DNA of 64,000 nt from NCBI GenBank assembly GCA_036867785.1, contig CP145411.1, positions 1,302,001 through 1,366,000 of the forward strand, written 5' to 3'. Below, in pieces: positions 1 to 10,522 of this stretch. How positions within the stretch are numbered: the first letter of the stretch is position 1; each line of letters opens with the position of its first letter. A model generated the notes under the pieces. The model worked only from the letters and a program-made list of their open reading frames with translations. It was not told where the DNA came from and ran no database searches. The position numbers and the translations under genes are program-made. This stretch comes from Plasmodiophora brassicae (lineage: Eukaryota; Endomyxa: Phytomyxea; Phytomyxea; Plasmodiophorida).

Positions 1-423
1 ACCATTAAGGGCAAGCGGGATACCAACCCAGTAGTTCTTCTTATCCACCGAGACGACGACGTTCCTGAGTTCTGTCTCCTGCGACACTTGTTAGCGTGGG
101 TCAGTTTGTCGAGAACCGGACCCAACCGATCGGTATACCTCTTTCCGCACGCCAAGAAGCCTGATAGCCCGTTCCCGAAGAGCACGTTTCTACGTAATGC
201 TGGGAAGATTGTTGAAGCAGTGACCGAAAGAGATGGGCCGTGGGGGACTCACTGGATGCGGAAGACCGGTGGCCTGTTAGGGACCTGGGGCGGAGCGTCC
301 GACATCGACCTCCAGCACGCGTTCCGTCATTCCTCGATGGCGATAACGTCACAGTACAAGGCGGACTCCTCAGCTCTGCTTGAGCATGCGAAGAATCAAC
401 CGTATGCCAGCTCACTGCATTGA
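1..423 (+). mobile_element. Tyrosine recombinase, C-terminal part, cut by the window edge (Crypton/DIRS-type)
   Basis: The reading frame is open from base 1, so the N-terminal part lies outside the window. The visible 140 residues have the layout of a eukaryotic transposon tyrosine recombinase: strand-rich sequence, then HWMRKTG (the H-x-x-R box), the glycine-rich GTWGGASD turn, a FRHSS box, and a tyrosine in ITSQYKAD as the likely nucleophile. Crypton elements and DIRS retroelements both use such enzymes, and the visible part does not decide between them. I see no reverse transcriptase in the window. The enzyme would cut and rejoin DNA for element integration. The next ORF begins only 40 bp downstream on the same strand and may belong to the same element. 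Confidence 0.7.
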
Positions 424-462
424 GGTTCAGTTTACTGATATCATTCCATTAGGGACGACGCC

Positions 463-1410
463 ATGATTCGACTTGCACCGCGATGGCGTCCCATTTACGT
501 GGAGAACCTGCAGATGTGCGTCAATATGAATGCGCGCCAAGTAGACGACGACCTGGTTAGCCTTGCAAGACGCTTCGTCGATGATTTGATCCAGCAGGGC
601 TGTCTGCGAAGCAGAGACCGTCTAAGCGGCCGCCATCTCTGCGCGGGTATGTTGAAGAGCCGTGCAGCTGAGGATATCCAGCAGGAGGTCGACTGCTTGG
701 TCTCCAAGTTCCGTGACGACGGCTATAGTCGCTCGATCGACCGGCTTCTGAGCCTGCTCGCTCGCAAGCACTCGACCCTTGAGGCAGCAGGCGCTCGTCT
801 CGTCCCTGCGTTGTCAGAGGATGACGATGATGATCCTGACGTTGACGAGTCCGGATCCGATGATGACGAAGTCGTCGACGGCGTGGTTGTACCTGCCGGT
901 CGACAAGTCCCAGTTGACGGTCGCAACGAGCCCAATCGTAGCGCCGTCCTGGATCCGCGCCCTGCAAAACGACGTCGCGTAGGCGGGGACGACAACAGCA
1001 GCAGGAGTGGAACTACCCAGACGGATGCATCAAGGCCACGAACAGGAGGTGGACGCGTCAGCAGCGCGTCATCTTCTAGGCGGACACAACGCGTGTTTGG
1101 CGAATTTGACGTCCCGGCGCGTCTCCAGCTGGCCGCTGATCGATCGCGTCCTGATTACGCCGGGACGAAAGCTACGTTGAACATTATTCGCGAGGTTGCG
1201 GAAGCAGCGAACGACGTTCCTTCCAACCAGTTCTCCAACGCGTTCCGCGTCTTCTATGGCCAGACTGTCAAGCCCGTGCTGGCGTGTCTCGGTGCACATT
1301 GCGGTGGCGACGAGGATGAGTTCATCCGTCGATGGGGCGCAAACTTTACCCCGGGAAGATTTTCGTCCAAGGCCTGTAACGGCGGCGTGTCGTGCAGGTT
1401 CGGCCAATAA
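463..1410 (+). CDS. Unrecognised element-associated protein (315 aa)
   Basis: I do not recognise this protein. It has a helical N-terminal half (residues about 25-105), then an acidic Asp/Glu stretch around residues 120-137, a basic nuclear-localisation-like PAKRRRVGG near residue 170, a Ser/Thr/Arg-rich linker, and a more compact C-terminal part (about 210-315) with several cysteines near the end. The acidic tract followed by an NLS suggests a nuclear, possibly DNA-associated protein. It lies 40 bp after the recombinase stop and upstream of a transposase gene on the same strand, so I infer it is cargo or an accessory ORF of a transposable element. It could also be an independent host gene. 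Confidence 0.5.
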   Translation: MIRLAPRWRPIYVENLQMCVNMNARQVDDDLVSLARRFVDDLIQQGCLRSRDRLSGRHLCAGMLKSRAAEDIQQEVDCLVSKFRDDGYSRSIDRLLSLLARKHSTLEAAGARLVPALSEDDDDDPDVDESGSDDDEVVDGVVVPAGRQVPVDGRNEPNRSAVLDPRPAKRRRVGGDDNSSRSGTTQTDASRPRTGGGRVSSASSSRRTQRVFGEFDVPARLQLAADRSRPDYAGTKATLNIIREVAEAANDVPSNQFSNAFRVFYGQTVKPVLACLGAHCGGDEDEFIRRWGANFTPGRFSSKACNGGVSCRFGQ

Positions 1411-1713
1411 ACGGATGATGGCAAGGTCACTGCGACCGTGACGCTACTGGGTGCCAGACCGACTGGATACTGTCTCGACTGTGACTCACGCCAAAAATAG
1501 CTGCATCACACTGCATCCCGTGCCCCGACGCCGTCTATCTAGTAAGTATCTGCTTACCCTAACGTACCCACGTCAGATTCTATTTCGTATTACATTTGTA
1601 CATAACGGTCTCGACGTTTACGCCTGCGGTCCGCCGCTGGGTGTACGCGCCAGAGTTGTCGGCTTCCTCGGACTTGTCACTTGCCGCAACCTGTGTCGCC
1701 TCGCTGCACCGAC

Positions 1714-4700
1714 ATGCTTCTGACCCCACGTGTTCTTCGTGCCAGGAAGGCTGCACGAACGGATGCGGCCAGTTCGATTCCACCATCGGACAGCACTAGT
1801 CCATCGTCTCCAGTGCCCATCGTCGACACTCCTGTCGTCAATCATTCGCCCGAGGATTCCGATTCATCTGTTTCCGATTCGTCGTATGACTCCGACCATG
1901 CATCAGCGGGTGTCGCCAAGATGCATGCTACCTATGATGCTGAATCGAACATATCCAATGTCGATTTTGATGTCGGGGAAGCCCTTCCGCCCGATGCTGA
2001 TGAATGCCTAGTCGAGTGCTCCGAAGCACTAGCGGCGCTGCTGAAAGCCCGCATTCCCGGGTTTGTCAGGCCCTCTGCTAAGCCTAGCAGTGGTCTGCAG
2101 CAGACTTTCTTCGTCCTCGACGAGATGTGCAAGTCCTCCCTGTCCGACGCCGCGTTTACTCGCATGTCTCAAGTTATTCATTCTACGGCGAAGCAGGCAA
2201 AGTTGCAGTGCGTTGGGGAATTTATCGCTGAGGTAACACGCACGGTTGCATTGCTTTCTATGGGACCCTGAGGAATTGTTTGTTCCAGCTTGAGAAGTTG
2301 AAGAGTGTTATACCAGACTCACCGGATGATCAAGCCCGCTGTACCATCGACTCCATGATGGACGAATACCGGAATTCGGCCCGCGTTCTGGAGCGTAAGC
2401 CGCCACTATTCACCGACATGCGTGATTTGCGAGCGCGCTTCGATGCACTGGACCTGACTTGCCCGTTTATCGAGTATAGGTATTGTGATGAAGGCCATGT
2501 TTGGCCTGCCCATAACGTGAACCGTGTACGGCCGCCGTGCTGCCGAAATCGTACAAGTTCCTGTTATTATCTGCCAATGTTGTTGCAGGTTCGCGCAAAT
2601 GATGAGATCCATTGCTCTTTTGACATTTCCATTGTGACAGATCATATTGCAGTGGGGCTGCAGATTCCTGGCGGAAAACATGAATGAGCAGCTACAGCAG
2701 TATAGACGGACTCAGGTGCACCCATACCACACGTTCAACGATTGGAGTGATGCTTCCGTTTTTCAGGAAACGTTTGCTCCTTTCATGAGCGAATGCGATT
2801 GGTAGTCCACTTCACCTGCTTATTATCGCGTCCGTGTGATACTCTTCAATAGGGAAGACGTCTTTCCCATTGCAACATCTGTTGGCATAGATGGCGCGCG
2901 CGTTACGAAGTGGACGAACGAGTCCTTGATCCCGATGCTGCTCGTAAATCTCGCATTGAGACAGGAACTACGGTGCAACCGCGGCTTCGTCATGCTCATT
3001 GGCCTCATGCCGGCCAGTTCCCCGAAAGCGGTCCAGCATCTTTTTCGCCGGTTTGATATGCTTTATCCCTGTTCAGATTGCAATAATATAATTAAATTCA
3101 ATCTTCAGGTTACAAGTCGTGGAGCACAACATTGGCTTCAAGTTTGCGGTACCTTTCCGGGACGCGTCCGATGGGTCCCTTAAGTGGATGCGTCTTCTCC
3201 ACGTCCACCAGGTACTCATCGTTGCTCGAGCGCGTCTGCCAGTGTTCTGACATATGTCAGGGTCATGATTATGTAGAACTGGCAAAAGTGGCATCCTTGT
3301 CGTCACAAGGGCTGTCCAACGCGTGCAACCGCTGTGATGTCGCGGGCATCTACTGCAGTGACCGCAAACTGTTTCCGCACGTCTGGGGTTGTCTACCGAA
3401 TGGGCACCCCCCGTTCGACGAAGGTGTGAGAGAACCTTCAAGAAGGCACCCTTGGCAGCAAGGTGGGCGTCCATAAGGGACGCAATTCGCGACATACCTA
3501 ATCGTGAGTATTACCGACTTAGCTGAACCATAGATATTAACGTCTACGTTAGGGTTCAAATCGAAACCTGCCAGTGCATCTAGAACTGATGCGTATAGTA
3601 CCGGTCTGGTATCCGGATTTAATAGTACGGTCATGTTCGTACTATGCACGCTACACTGTCTTCTGCTAAACTTCCTGCCTCGCGTTTTTGATATCATCAA
3701 CTTCAAAGGCCATCGAAACTTCTACATCCCCCCGGTAAGGTTGCATGCAGTGTGCGCGATGAATCAGTGGGGTAATTGACATGTTTAATTAGCTGGAGGA
3801 ATACTTCGGACGGACTGTCTTCCATTCTTGTTCAAGCCTCGATGGAACTTGCAGCGACTGTCCGCCGTGGCACATTCCAGTTGACCCTACACGGTATCCT
3901 GCCACTGCAAGTGGAACCTCTCTGTCGAAGCGACTGCACGAGGTCCTGGACTCTATCAAGTGGCCTACTGGTAACTGTAAGGTCATGGTATAGTGACGCC
4001 GTATTTGATAAGGAAAGTTTAGGAAACGGAGATCGGCCTTCGAATTGCTTCAACAGGTCTGGCTGGAAGGGTCACAATACCATGCCCTGGATCGGCGACT
4101 TTGGTATCGCTGTTTTCTTCTCTCTCTGCAATCCTTCCGTTCTCTTGAATAGCCTGACACGGATGCGTTTCTGGTCGGCATTCTTTACTTTTCTTCACTG
4201 CGCAAACCTCCTTTTGTCAAAGGCAATTCCCAAGTCTGCCCTTGACAATATTGCTTTGGAATTTCGCGCCGCTCTCGCTGAGATGGAGTATTTAGGGCCA
4301 GCGACCATGATGACCATATCAGTAAGAAATGCTTCACACGAGTGCTTTGATTGTGTTGACGGCTGGTCGCAGGCCCATTCCATAATGCACATCCCTGATA
4401 TCGTTAAACAATTCGGCCCAATCAAGGGATTTGTCTGGAATTACTACGTGGAGCGATGGATGCTCTACATGAAACGCGCGTTATCCGCGACGATCGGGTT
4501 CGCACGTAACATCGTACAAGCGTTCCAGGTGATGTCGGCGACAGCGAGGAACCGGTAAGAGAACAGCACCAGGTTATTGTCATCATTGAGTTATTTACCG
4601 AGCACTTTGTCAGGGCTGACTATGCCGATTGTTTCCCAACGCATACCGGAAACCGGTTTACGTTCGGAGATGCAGAAGAGGTCGACGAGCAGGGTCAGAA

Positions 4701-5565
4701 CGGGCTCGTGTTGGCGTTAACTGTGGACCAACCCGGCAGCGACCTGCTACTGTCGAGACACGATCGGGCTTGGCTGCACCGCCATATGTACGGCAGTCAG
4801 GAATGGTGCACTGCCCATGCACATCCATACTTCGACGAGTACCGTGATGCATGTCATCAGTTTGCGCACGACGTCGGTCACTCTGTACGCGAGTACGTTG
4901 ACATGTTCCGCGACGTCGACGCGTTTGACGAGTGGTGTTTAACCAACTTCGGTCGGCGGTTGCTTCCCACGAAAGTCAAAGTGTATCACCGGGCGTATTA
5001 TGGTACGAACCCGCTGCATCAGCGCCTTGCGCAAAGTTGTCCTTACTTTGCTTTAGGCAATGTGCTATGGAGGACGACGCAGCTGGATCGCACGTTTCCA
5101 AGGAGCCAGAATGACCTGGTCTACACGATATCAGGAGATGAACATTACACCGGCCAGATCGAAGCGATTGGTCAGTTCGAATTCCCTGGCGGCCCGCCGT
5201 TCAACGTGTTCATCTGTCAACGGTAATTGGGAGAAACTGCTGTTACCCAAGTGTCTGCATTTGAATCCGGTCATTTGCACAGTTGGTGGAGGATGTACGT
5301 CCCCAAGAAACTGCGAATTGGGAATCGGCGCGTCGAGTTAAAGCTGCCACGATATATTACCGGGGATGGGTTGGCGTCCGGACGTGAACTGTCGCCGTTC
5401 TTTCCGATCAACCAGTCGGTTCCGGCGAACGTCGTCTTGGTGCCCACGAAAATTCCAGAGATGATCTCGCACAGTGGGTCGAACATGCGCGCCAGCTTTG
5501 TCTGTGTGCTGCCGAGGGCCAATGCGATTGTGGCGTCGTCCGTTGCATGGTCTACGAGTGGATAA
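1714..5565 (+). mobile_element. CACTA-like (Tnp2/DUF4218 family) transposase gene, multi-exon
   Basis: Successive ORFs on this strand join through short GT-AG introns into one protein of roughly 900 residues. The N-terminal part (1714 to about 2232) is Ser/Asp-rich; a 66-nt intron then leads into a helical segment and a YRYCDEGHVWPA motif. Further on come DVFPIATSVGIDG (about 2858), a CNRCDVAGIYC zinc-knuckle-like box (about 3325), and a helical block with HIPDIVKQFGP and YYVERW (about 4387-4455). That block fits the DUF4218/Tnp2 pattern of a conserved FGP followed by an ER pair before the next helix. The C-terminal part (4618-5565) resembles the tail that follows DUF4218 in fungal and plant CACTA-like transposases. 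Other introns that keep the frame lie near 2817-2852, 3051-3110, 3211-3258, 4556-4615 and 5223-5282. I could not resolve about 3475-3600. Terminal repeats were not found. Confidence 0.6.
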
Positions 5566-6246
5566 GTAAACGATGTTTGGTTGTACGTCCAAGCGCGGTG
5601 CTGAAGGCTTGTAGCACATTTGTATCCCCATCAGCGCAGTCCGTGGGCAGGCGGAAGAATGTATCACCAATGTGTCCACTGATGTAGCCGATTTGTAGCT
5701 CCTTCGCAAAATTGTATCCCCGCTGTAGCCGATATGCTGCCTGTGTGTACCCAGCAGTCAAGAATCAGGGTCGTGAAGTGGATGATCGACGACGAAGGTC
5801 GTTCCTTAATGTACTTACATAATGAAATTTGAATTTTCATGGTACATTTCGCGTGTATTTACCAATGTTGTACTATATATACTGAGGTGTGCCAAGAGCA
5901 CCTGACCCTGAATAGTGTGTATCACACTAATTATGAACTAACACTAATTGCGCATACAGACTAATTACGGTAATCACTGTAAGACGTTGAGAAGAGCAAT
6001 ACAGGAGCGCAATTCTAAATTTTGTGGGTGCTCTACGTCGTCCAAAATCTGGGCCCAATTGTTTCTCGTTTGCTGCAAAGAGCGACTGCTGGTAGCTACG
6101 ATGGGCGAACAAGTTCACAGCGGAGCCAATGATCATGATCTTCATGATAGCCAGCCCCGTAAAGCGATTCTCCCTGTCCCTGGAACAGATGCACACACTG
6201 ACCTCGGTGGTTGCCACGCAGATGCGTCTTTGAGCGAGAACCTGTG
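5566..6246. other. Spacer without a recognisable gene
   Basis: This stretch is more AT-rich than the rest of the window, especially around 5800-5960. It lies between the Tnp2-like gene and the mariner fragment. Short ORFs on both strands have no recognisable motif. It probably holds the unidentified 3' end of the upstream element and flanking DNA. Confidence 0.4.
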
Positions 6247-6457
6247 AAGAAAGCCCAACCTCACTGATGACCAACGACGGATGGCAGTGGAGTCCCTGAT
6301 GACTTGCAAAAGGTACACAGCAATTCCTGAAACGCTTCTCTACGGCACCTCCCAGACCGTCCCAAGGAAGTTTAATGTGCGATCGGAGACGATCAGTGTC
6401 ATTTGGAAGCGCGCACTCGAAAATCTGTCCTATGAAAGGCCTATCGATGGTCCCGTC

Positions 6458-7768
6458 TAGTGGTCGGCGCGGTTTGGTTTGGTTTGGTTTGGTTTTTTGA
6501 AGGCCAAACCAAACTAAACCAAACTGAACTATATCTAAGAGCTCGAAACCGGAACCAAACCGAACCGGGCCTCCGAAACCGAAACCAAACCAACAAACCG
6601 TGGTTTAGATGAATCACAACAGTGTGTGGCGTAAAGTCCCTAATCCAACTCCTTCAGAAGAAGGTCGACGACATCGTCATTGTCGGCGAGGTCACGTTGC
6701 TGATTGGCATCCAGCTGAGGGGGAATAAACTCGACACCAGTCTCAGACGATGACAACAAATCGTGGTCGCTGATGCTTGCTCCATCTAGGCGATGACCAG
6801 GTATGACCTCCTACGCTCCCAATCTGCTTCGAACGCGATACGGGTGGCGCCGGGGAGTAGGGGTCGGCGCGGTTTGGTTTCGAACCAGAAACCGTGAACC
6901 AAACCGAAACTGCGCGGTTTTGGTTCCAGGTGGACCCAATTAGTTTGGTTTGGTTTGGTTTAGTTCGAGGTCCGCCCAAACCGGTTCAAACCGGTTTGCT
7001 TCCGGTGGAACCTGTTTGAACCGTGGTTCGCACCGAGTGGCTATATATGGCGGATGCCCTAGTAATACAGGAATCTCGAGCCGCGACCGCCCTGTTCGGC
7101 GTCTGCACAGTGGCCCCAGCGCCGCCCGTATCGCGTTCGAAGCAGATTGGGAGCGTAGGAGTTCCTGTTCTCGTGTCTGTCATGCCCGACCGCGATTTGT
7201 CGTCATCGTCTGAGACTGGTGTCGAGTTTATTCCCCTCAGCTGGATGCCAATCAGCAACGTGACCTCGCCGACAATGACGATGTCGTCGACCTTCTTCTG
7301 AAGGAGTTGGATTAGGGACTTTACGCCACACACGGTTGTGATTCATCTAAACCACGGTTTGTTGGTTTGGTTTCGGTTTCGGAGGCCCGGTTCGGTTTGG
7401 TTCCGGTTTCTAGCTCTTAGATATAGTTCGGTTTGGTTTAGTTCGGTTTGGTTTAGTTCGGTTTGGCCCTCAAAAAATCAAACCAAACCAAACCAAACCG
7501 CGCCGACCCCTACTGGGGAGACGCCGGACAGTGCGTTCGCGGCTCGGGATTCCTGTATTACTAGCGCATCCGCCATATATAGCCACTCGGTGCGAACCAC
7601 GGTTCAAACCGGTTTCACCAGAGGCAAGCCGGTTTGAACCGGTTTGGGCGGACCTCGAACTATACCAAACGAAACCAAACTAATTGGGTCCACCTGGAAC
7701 CAAAACAACGCAGCAGTTTCGGTTTGGTTCACTGTTTCTGGTTCGAAACCAAACCGCGCCGACCCCTA
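6458..7768 (+). mobile_element. hAT-type MITE (outer copy), interrupted by an inverted second copy
   Basis: The left end reads TAGTGGTCGGCGCGG and the right end CCGCGCCGACCCCTA, a near-perfect terminal inverted repeat of the hAT type. Without the inserted inner copy, this element is about 650 bp (6458-6857 plus 7513-7768). It is rich in GGTTT/AAACC runs and has no coding capacity. It sits inside the mariner transposase remnant. A clear 8-bp target duplication is not visible at the outer ends. The left terminal repeat has one change from the family consensus seen in the inner copy. Confidence 0.75.
6858..7512 (-). mobile_element. hAT-type MITE (inner copy), inserted in opposite orientation
   Basis: This 655-bp non-coding element begins TAGGGGTCGGCGCGG and ends with its complement CCGCGCCGACCCCTA. 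It is flanked by CCGGGGAG (6850-6857) and CTGGGGAG (7513-7520), an 8-bp direct repeat with one mismatch, as expected for hAT transposition. Its two halves are reverse complements of the two halves of the surrounding element: 6858-7130 matches the outer right half and about 7135-7512 matches the outer left half. It is therefore the same family inserted backwards into its sibling. It would need a transposase supplied in trans. Confidence 0.8.
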
Positions 7769-8157
7769 GACTTCCGACAGTGAAAAGAGGGCGTGCTGGA
7801 CGGAAAAGGGTCGCCGTCGAACGAGAAACAATCACAGATATTCCCGCGACGAAGCGTCATTCTGGAGCCTCGTCTGCGAGACTCAGACCGACATTAATTT
7901 CCTGTCACTGCACTTGTCGATTGTTACGCGTTCTGGAGCCTCGACTGCAAGACTCTGACCAACATTTCCTGTCACTGCAGATGTCGATGATTGAAACAAC
8001 GCGGGTACCTGGCTCGAACCGATACAAGGCGCCGAATATTGGCAAGTCCAAGCTCCGCCTTAAAGGCAAGCTCCCTGATGTGATGGCGTGCCTTGACGCC
8101 ACTGAATATAGCGAATTCGCCCGAAGACCATTCACGAATGATAATGAGAGCACATGA

Positions 8158-8347
8158 CAGCACTCGGCTTCGTTAATGTACACAGCGATCTGCATTTATT
8201 ATGATAGCCTCTCGGCACCAATCATTCCTAGCTTGGACGGGCGCTGGCAAGCCATGAACCACAATCATAGCCTCTTTTTGAAACAGTGCAAAATCCAGAA
8301 TCACGGTCTTTTTGTGAAACGGAGGGAGTACGAATAAGTTATAACTA
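8158..8347. other. Short spacer before a Tc1/mariner-type element
   Basis: AT-rich sequence with no gene. It ends in the TA dinucleotide (8346-8347) that forms the left target-site duplication of the next element. Confidence 0.4.
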
Positions 8348-8525
8348 CTTACGGTGGAAACAAATATTTGCATCACTCGGAAGAAACACTTGGATCACTC
8401 GGAAGAAAGTTTTGCATCAACAGGAAGAAATAAGTGGATCAATCGGAAAAAATGTTTGCATCATCCGGAAGAAATCTGTGGATCAACCGTCAAAAATTAA
8501 TGGATCACCGGGAGCCGACGTTAGC
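8348..8525 (+). repeat. Left TIR with about seven 24-bp iterons
   Basis: Repeated units of the form GCATCACTCGGAAGAAA and GGATCACTCGGAAGAAA alternate at about 24-bp spacing. They start perfect near the tip and decay towards the gene. The arrangement suggests an array of transposase binding sites. Confidence 0.75.
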
Positions 8526-10353
8526 TGGCGACGACGAGGCGGCCACCTCAGCATCGAACGCTGCAGCGCAGCAACGTAGCTCGAGAGGTACACCTACTTG
8601 TCAGTGCCAACATTTGGAGGATAGCTTACAGGATCCATCGTCTGCAGCTCGGCGCGGCCGTCCGGCGAAGAACCCAGAAAGCATCCCGCGGCTGGATCCG
8701 ACCATCGCGTGTGATCCACGAGTCGCAGACATCCGGTTCACCCCAGCGGTTTCCGGTACCCTGCACGCTGCCAATCAGCGACGACTTGATGAACAACGAC
8801 GAGTTGCTCTAGAGAAAAGCCGTCAGCGTGCATTGCAACAACTACAGCAGCTCCAGTGTGCAGTTGATCATGTTCGCGAGGTCGCGAACAGGAAAATCGA
8901 ACGTTACAGGTCGATATCGGATCGCGAACGAGCGTTCGCTCAAGAGTTGTCCCAGTGGCAAGTCAAGATGCTAGCGGGTGAAGTCGACATCGACTCTGTT
9001 CCGGTTCATTTCCGAAAGGCGCTTGTCCCCAAGAAACCGCACATCTCTTTGGAAAGCGAGGAGATGATCAACGCTCTTGATGGGTCCAAGTCTCAGCGCG
9101 ACATTGCTGCTGAAGTTGGGTGTTCGCAATCGACTGTGTCTCGCCATGTCAATGGGGTTTCGAAGCTAGGCTGAATCGGGGAAACGAAGAGGCCGCCCGG
9201 ACAAACTTTCCGATGAGATGATCAATGCGGCTGCCAGATTCATGTTCCTCTGCATCGGGGCGACAATTGCCGTCGCTGCTAAGTTCTTGAAAGTGGCTTT
9301 CAACGTCCGCGTCACCTCTCGAACCCTCAGCAAGCATCTTCGTGATCGAGCCGGCTTCCGTCTAGGGGACTTCAAATCCTTCAACGTCAAACGTAACGCC
9401 ACTGAGACCACTGAGATGCGCTTCCAGTACGTTTCGCGTTTGGAGTCGGACGAGTACCGTCGAATATTTGGACCGAATCCACTCTACGATGCGGTTTACT
9501 TCGATGAGATGCCTCTTACACGCGTGTCAAACCGGAAAGTCTGGTCAGTTCGAGGCTGGGTCCCGTCTCTCTCTCTGAGGAGCCTGTTATGTCCGGCAAG
9601 CACGTATCACTACTGCTAGCGTTGTCGCCGGCCCTTGGTCTCATCTGGTACGAAACAATTGACACAACAGTTGACGGCGACGTGTTTCTGGAGTTTTGCA
9701 AGAGCATGGTCCAGCACTACGTGCAGACGACATGTGACAATTCACGCCCGCGCCTCTTCATTCTCGATAATGCCCGCATTCATCATGTCCAGCGCGTCGA
9801 GACGTTTTTCAAGGGGGACAGTGTCTCGAAGCACTTCAAGATGCAGTTCTTGCCTGAGTATTCGCCATTCCTGAACCCTTGCGAGGAGATCTTCGGGCTG
9901 CTCAAGATACGCATTTGGGTCAGTTCTGCGACAGAGTCCTCGGTTCACATAGGGAAGGCGACTATGAAGCGATGCTAACTGGATGAGGTGAATCGTATAT
10001 CAGTTGACGATATCCGGCGAACGTACGACCATATGAGGGAGTTCCTCGCGTACTGTAAGGATCGACGACCCGTCTTCACGCAGAAGCTCTACGAGTCGGC
10101 GCATCACGGAGATGAAGCGCGCACGTGCCCAGCCCTCCCCCTCGACGTCGAGGATCTGCTGAATAGTTACTTGCCGCAGTTCTATGACGAGTTTACTCCA
10201 GATGGCTGTCAGCATTTGCGCGATGTGTTCGGTTGCTCGCGCTTGACGAAGGAATTTATCGAGAAGTTCTGCGACGGTCACGTTCATGCAACGCAATTAG
10301 AAGATGCTGCTCCCGAAGGCGTTCCGAATGATCCACGGGTCACCATTCACTGA
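8434..10353 (+). pseudogene. DDE transposase of the Tc1/mariner-superfamily element
   Basis: The protein is spread over three frames. The first part (8434-9174) has a long coiled region and ends in a helix-turn-helix: SKSQRDIAAEVGCSQSTVSRH. The second (about 9176-9619) starts GKRRGRPDKLSDE, the usual linker after the DNA-binding domain, and reaches the first catalytic aspartate in VYFDEMPL. The third (9589-9978) holds the second aspartate in LDNARIH and the acidic residue in SPFLNPCEEIFGLLK. Translation of the same frame resumes after a stop at 9976 and continues to 10353 with a helical tail. The shift between parts one and two is near 9170, and the shift between two and three lies in a CT-repeat near 9575. 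The first in-frame ATG lies within the terminal repeat; the ATG near 8500 is a better start. Confidence 0.8.
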
Positions 10354-10396
10354 AAGCCCACGTTATTCCCATGATCAGTCATGACGGAAATAATAC

Positions 10397-10520
10397 ATGG
10401 ATCATGATCCACATGTTTTTTCCGCTTGATCCACTTATTTCTTCCTGTTGATGCAAAAATTTCTTCCGAGTGATCCAAGTGTTTCTTCCGAGTGATGCAA
10501 ATATTTGTTTCCACCCTAAG
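10397..10520 (-). repeat. Right TIR with about five 24-bp iterons
   Basis: This is the reverse complement of the left terminal repeat. It carries the same alternating GCATCA/GGATCA plus GGAAGAAA units and ends CCACCCTAAG before the TA duplication. Confidence 0.75.
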
Positions 10521-10522
10521 TA

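Larger units (their letters stand above)
6247..8157 (+). mobile_element. Mariner-like (plant/oomycete type) transposase remnant, split by nested hAT MITEs
   Basis: Bases 6247-6457 encode about 70 residues with the N-terminal helix-turn-helix signature of plant-type mariner transposases: LTDDQRRMAVESLM, then a basic stretch, KFNVRSETISVIWKRA, and a short PIDGPV tail. The frame is broken at 6458 by a hAT-type MITE. After that insertion, 7769-7880 encodes KRGRAGRKRVAVE and ITDIPATKR, which matches the segment that normally follows (GRxGRKR ... IP ... R). No DDD catalytic domain can be followed beyond that, although one frame stays open to 8157. This is a dead, truncated copy that served as the target for the later insertions. 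Confidence 0.6.
8348..10520 (+). mobile_element. Tc1/mariner-superfamily transposon with long iteron-containing TIRs
   Basis: The element is 2173 bp and is bounded by TA at 8346-8347 and 10521-10522, the standard Tc1/mariner target duplication. The left end CTTACGGTGGAAACAAAT is mirrored at the right end with one change in the first bases. The inverted repeat runs about 100 bp with few mismatches. Within the repeats a roughly 24-bp unit alternating GCATCA and GGATCA before a GGAAGAAA core recurs about seven times on the left and about five on the right. The transposase gene lies between them. It has two frame changes and one in-frame stop, so this copy is probably inactive. Confidence 0.85.

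Noticed and set aside
6458-7768. Reading the hAT region as one long foldback element
   Set aside because: The 8-bp duplication around the inner part and the two full sets of ends show two separate elements rather than one.
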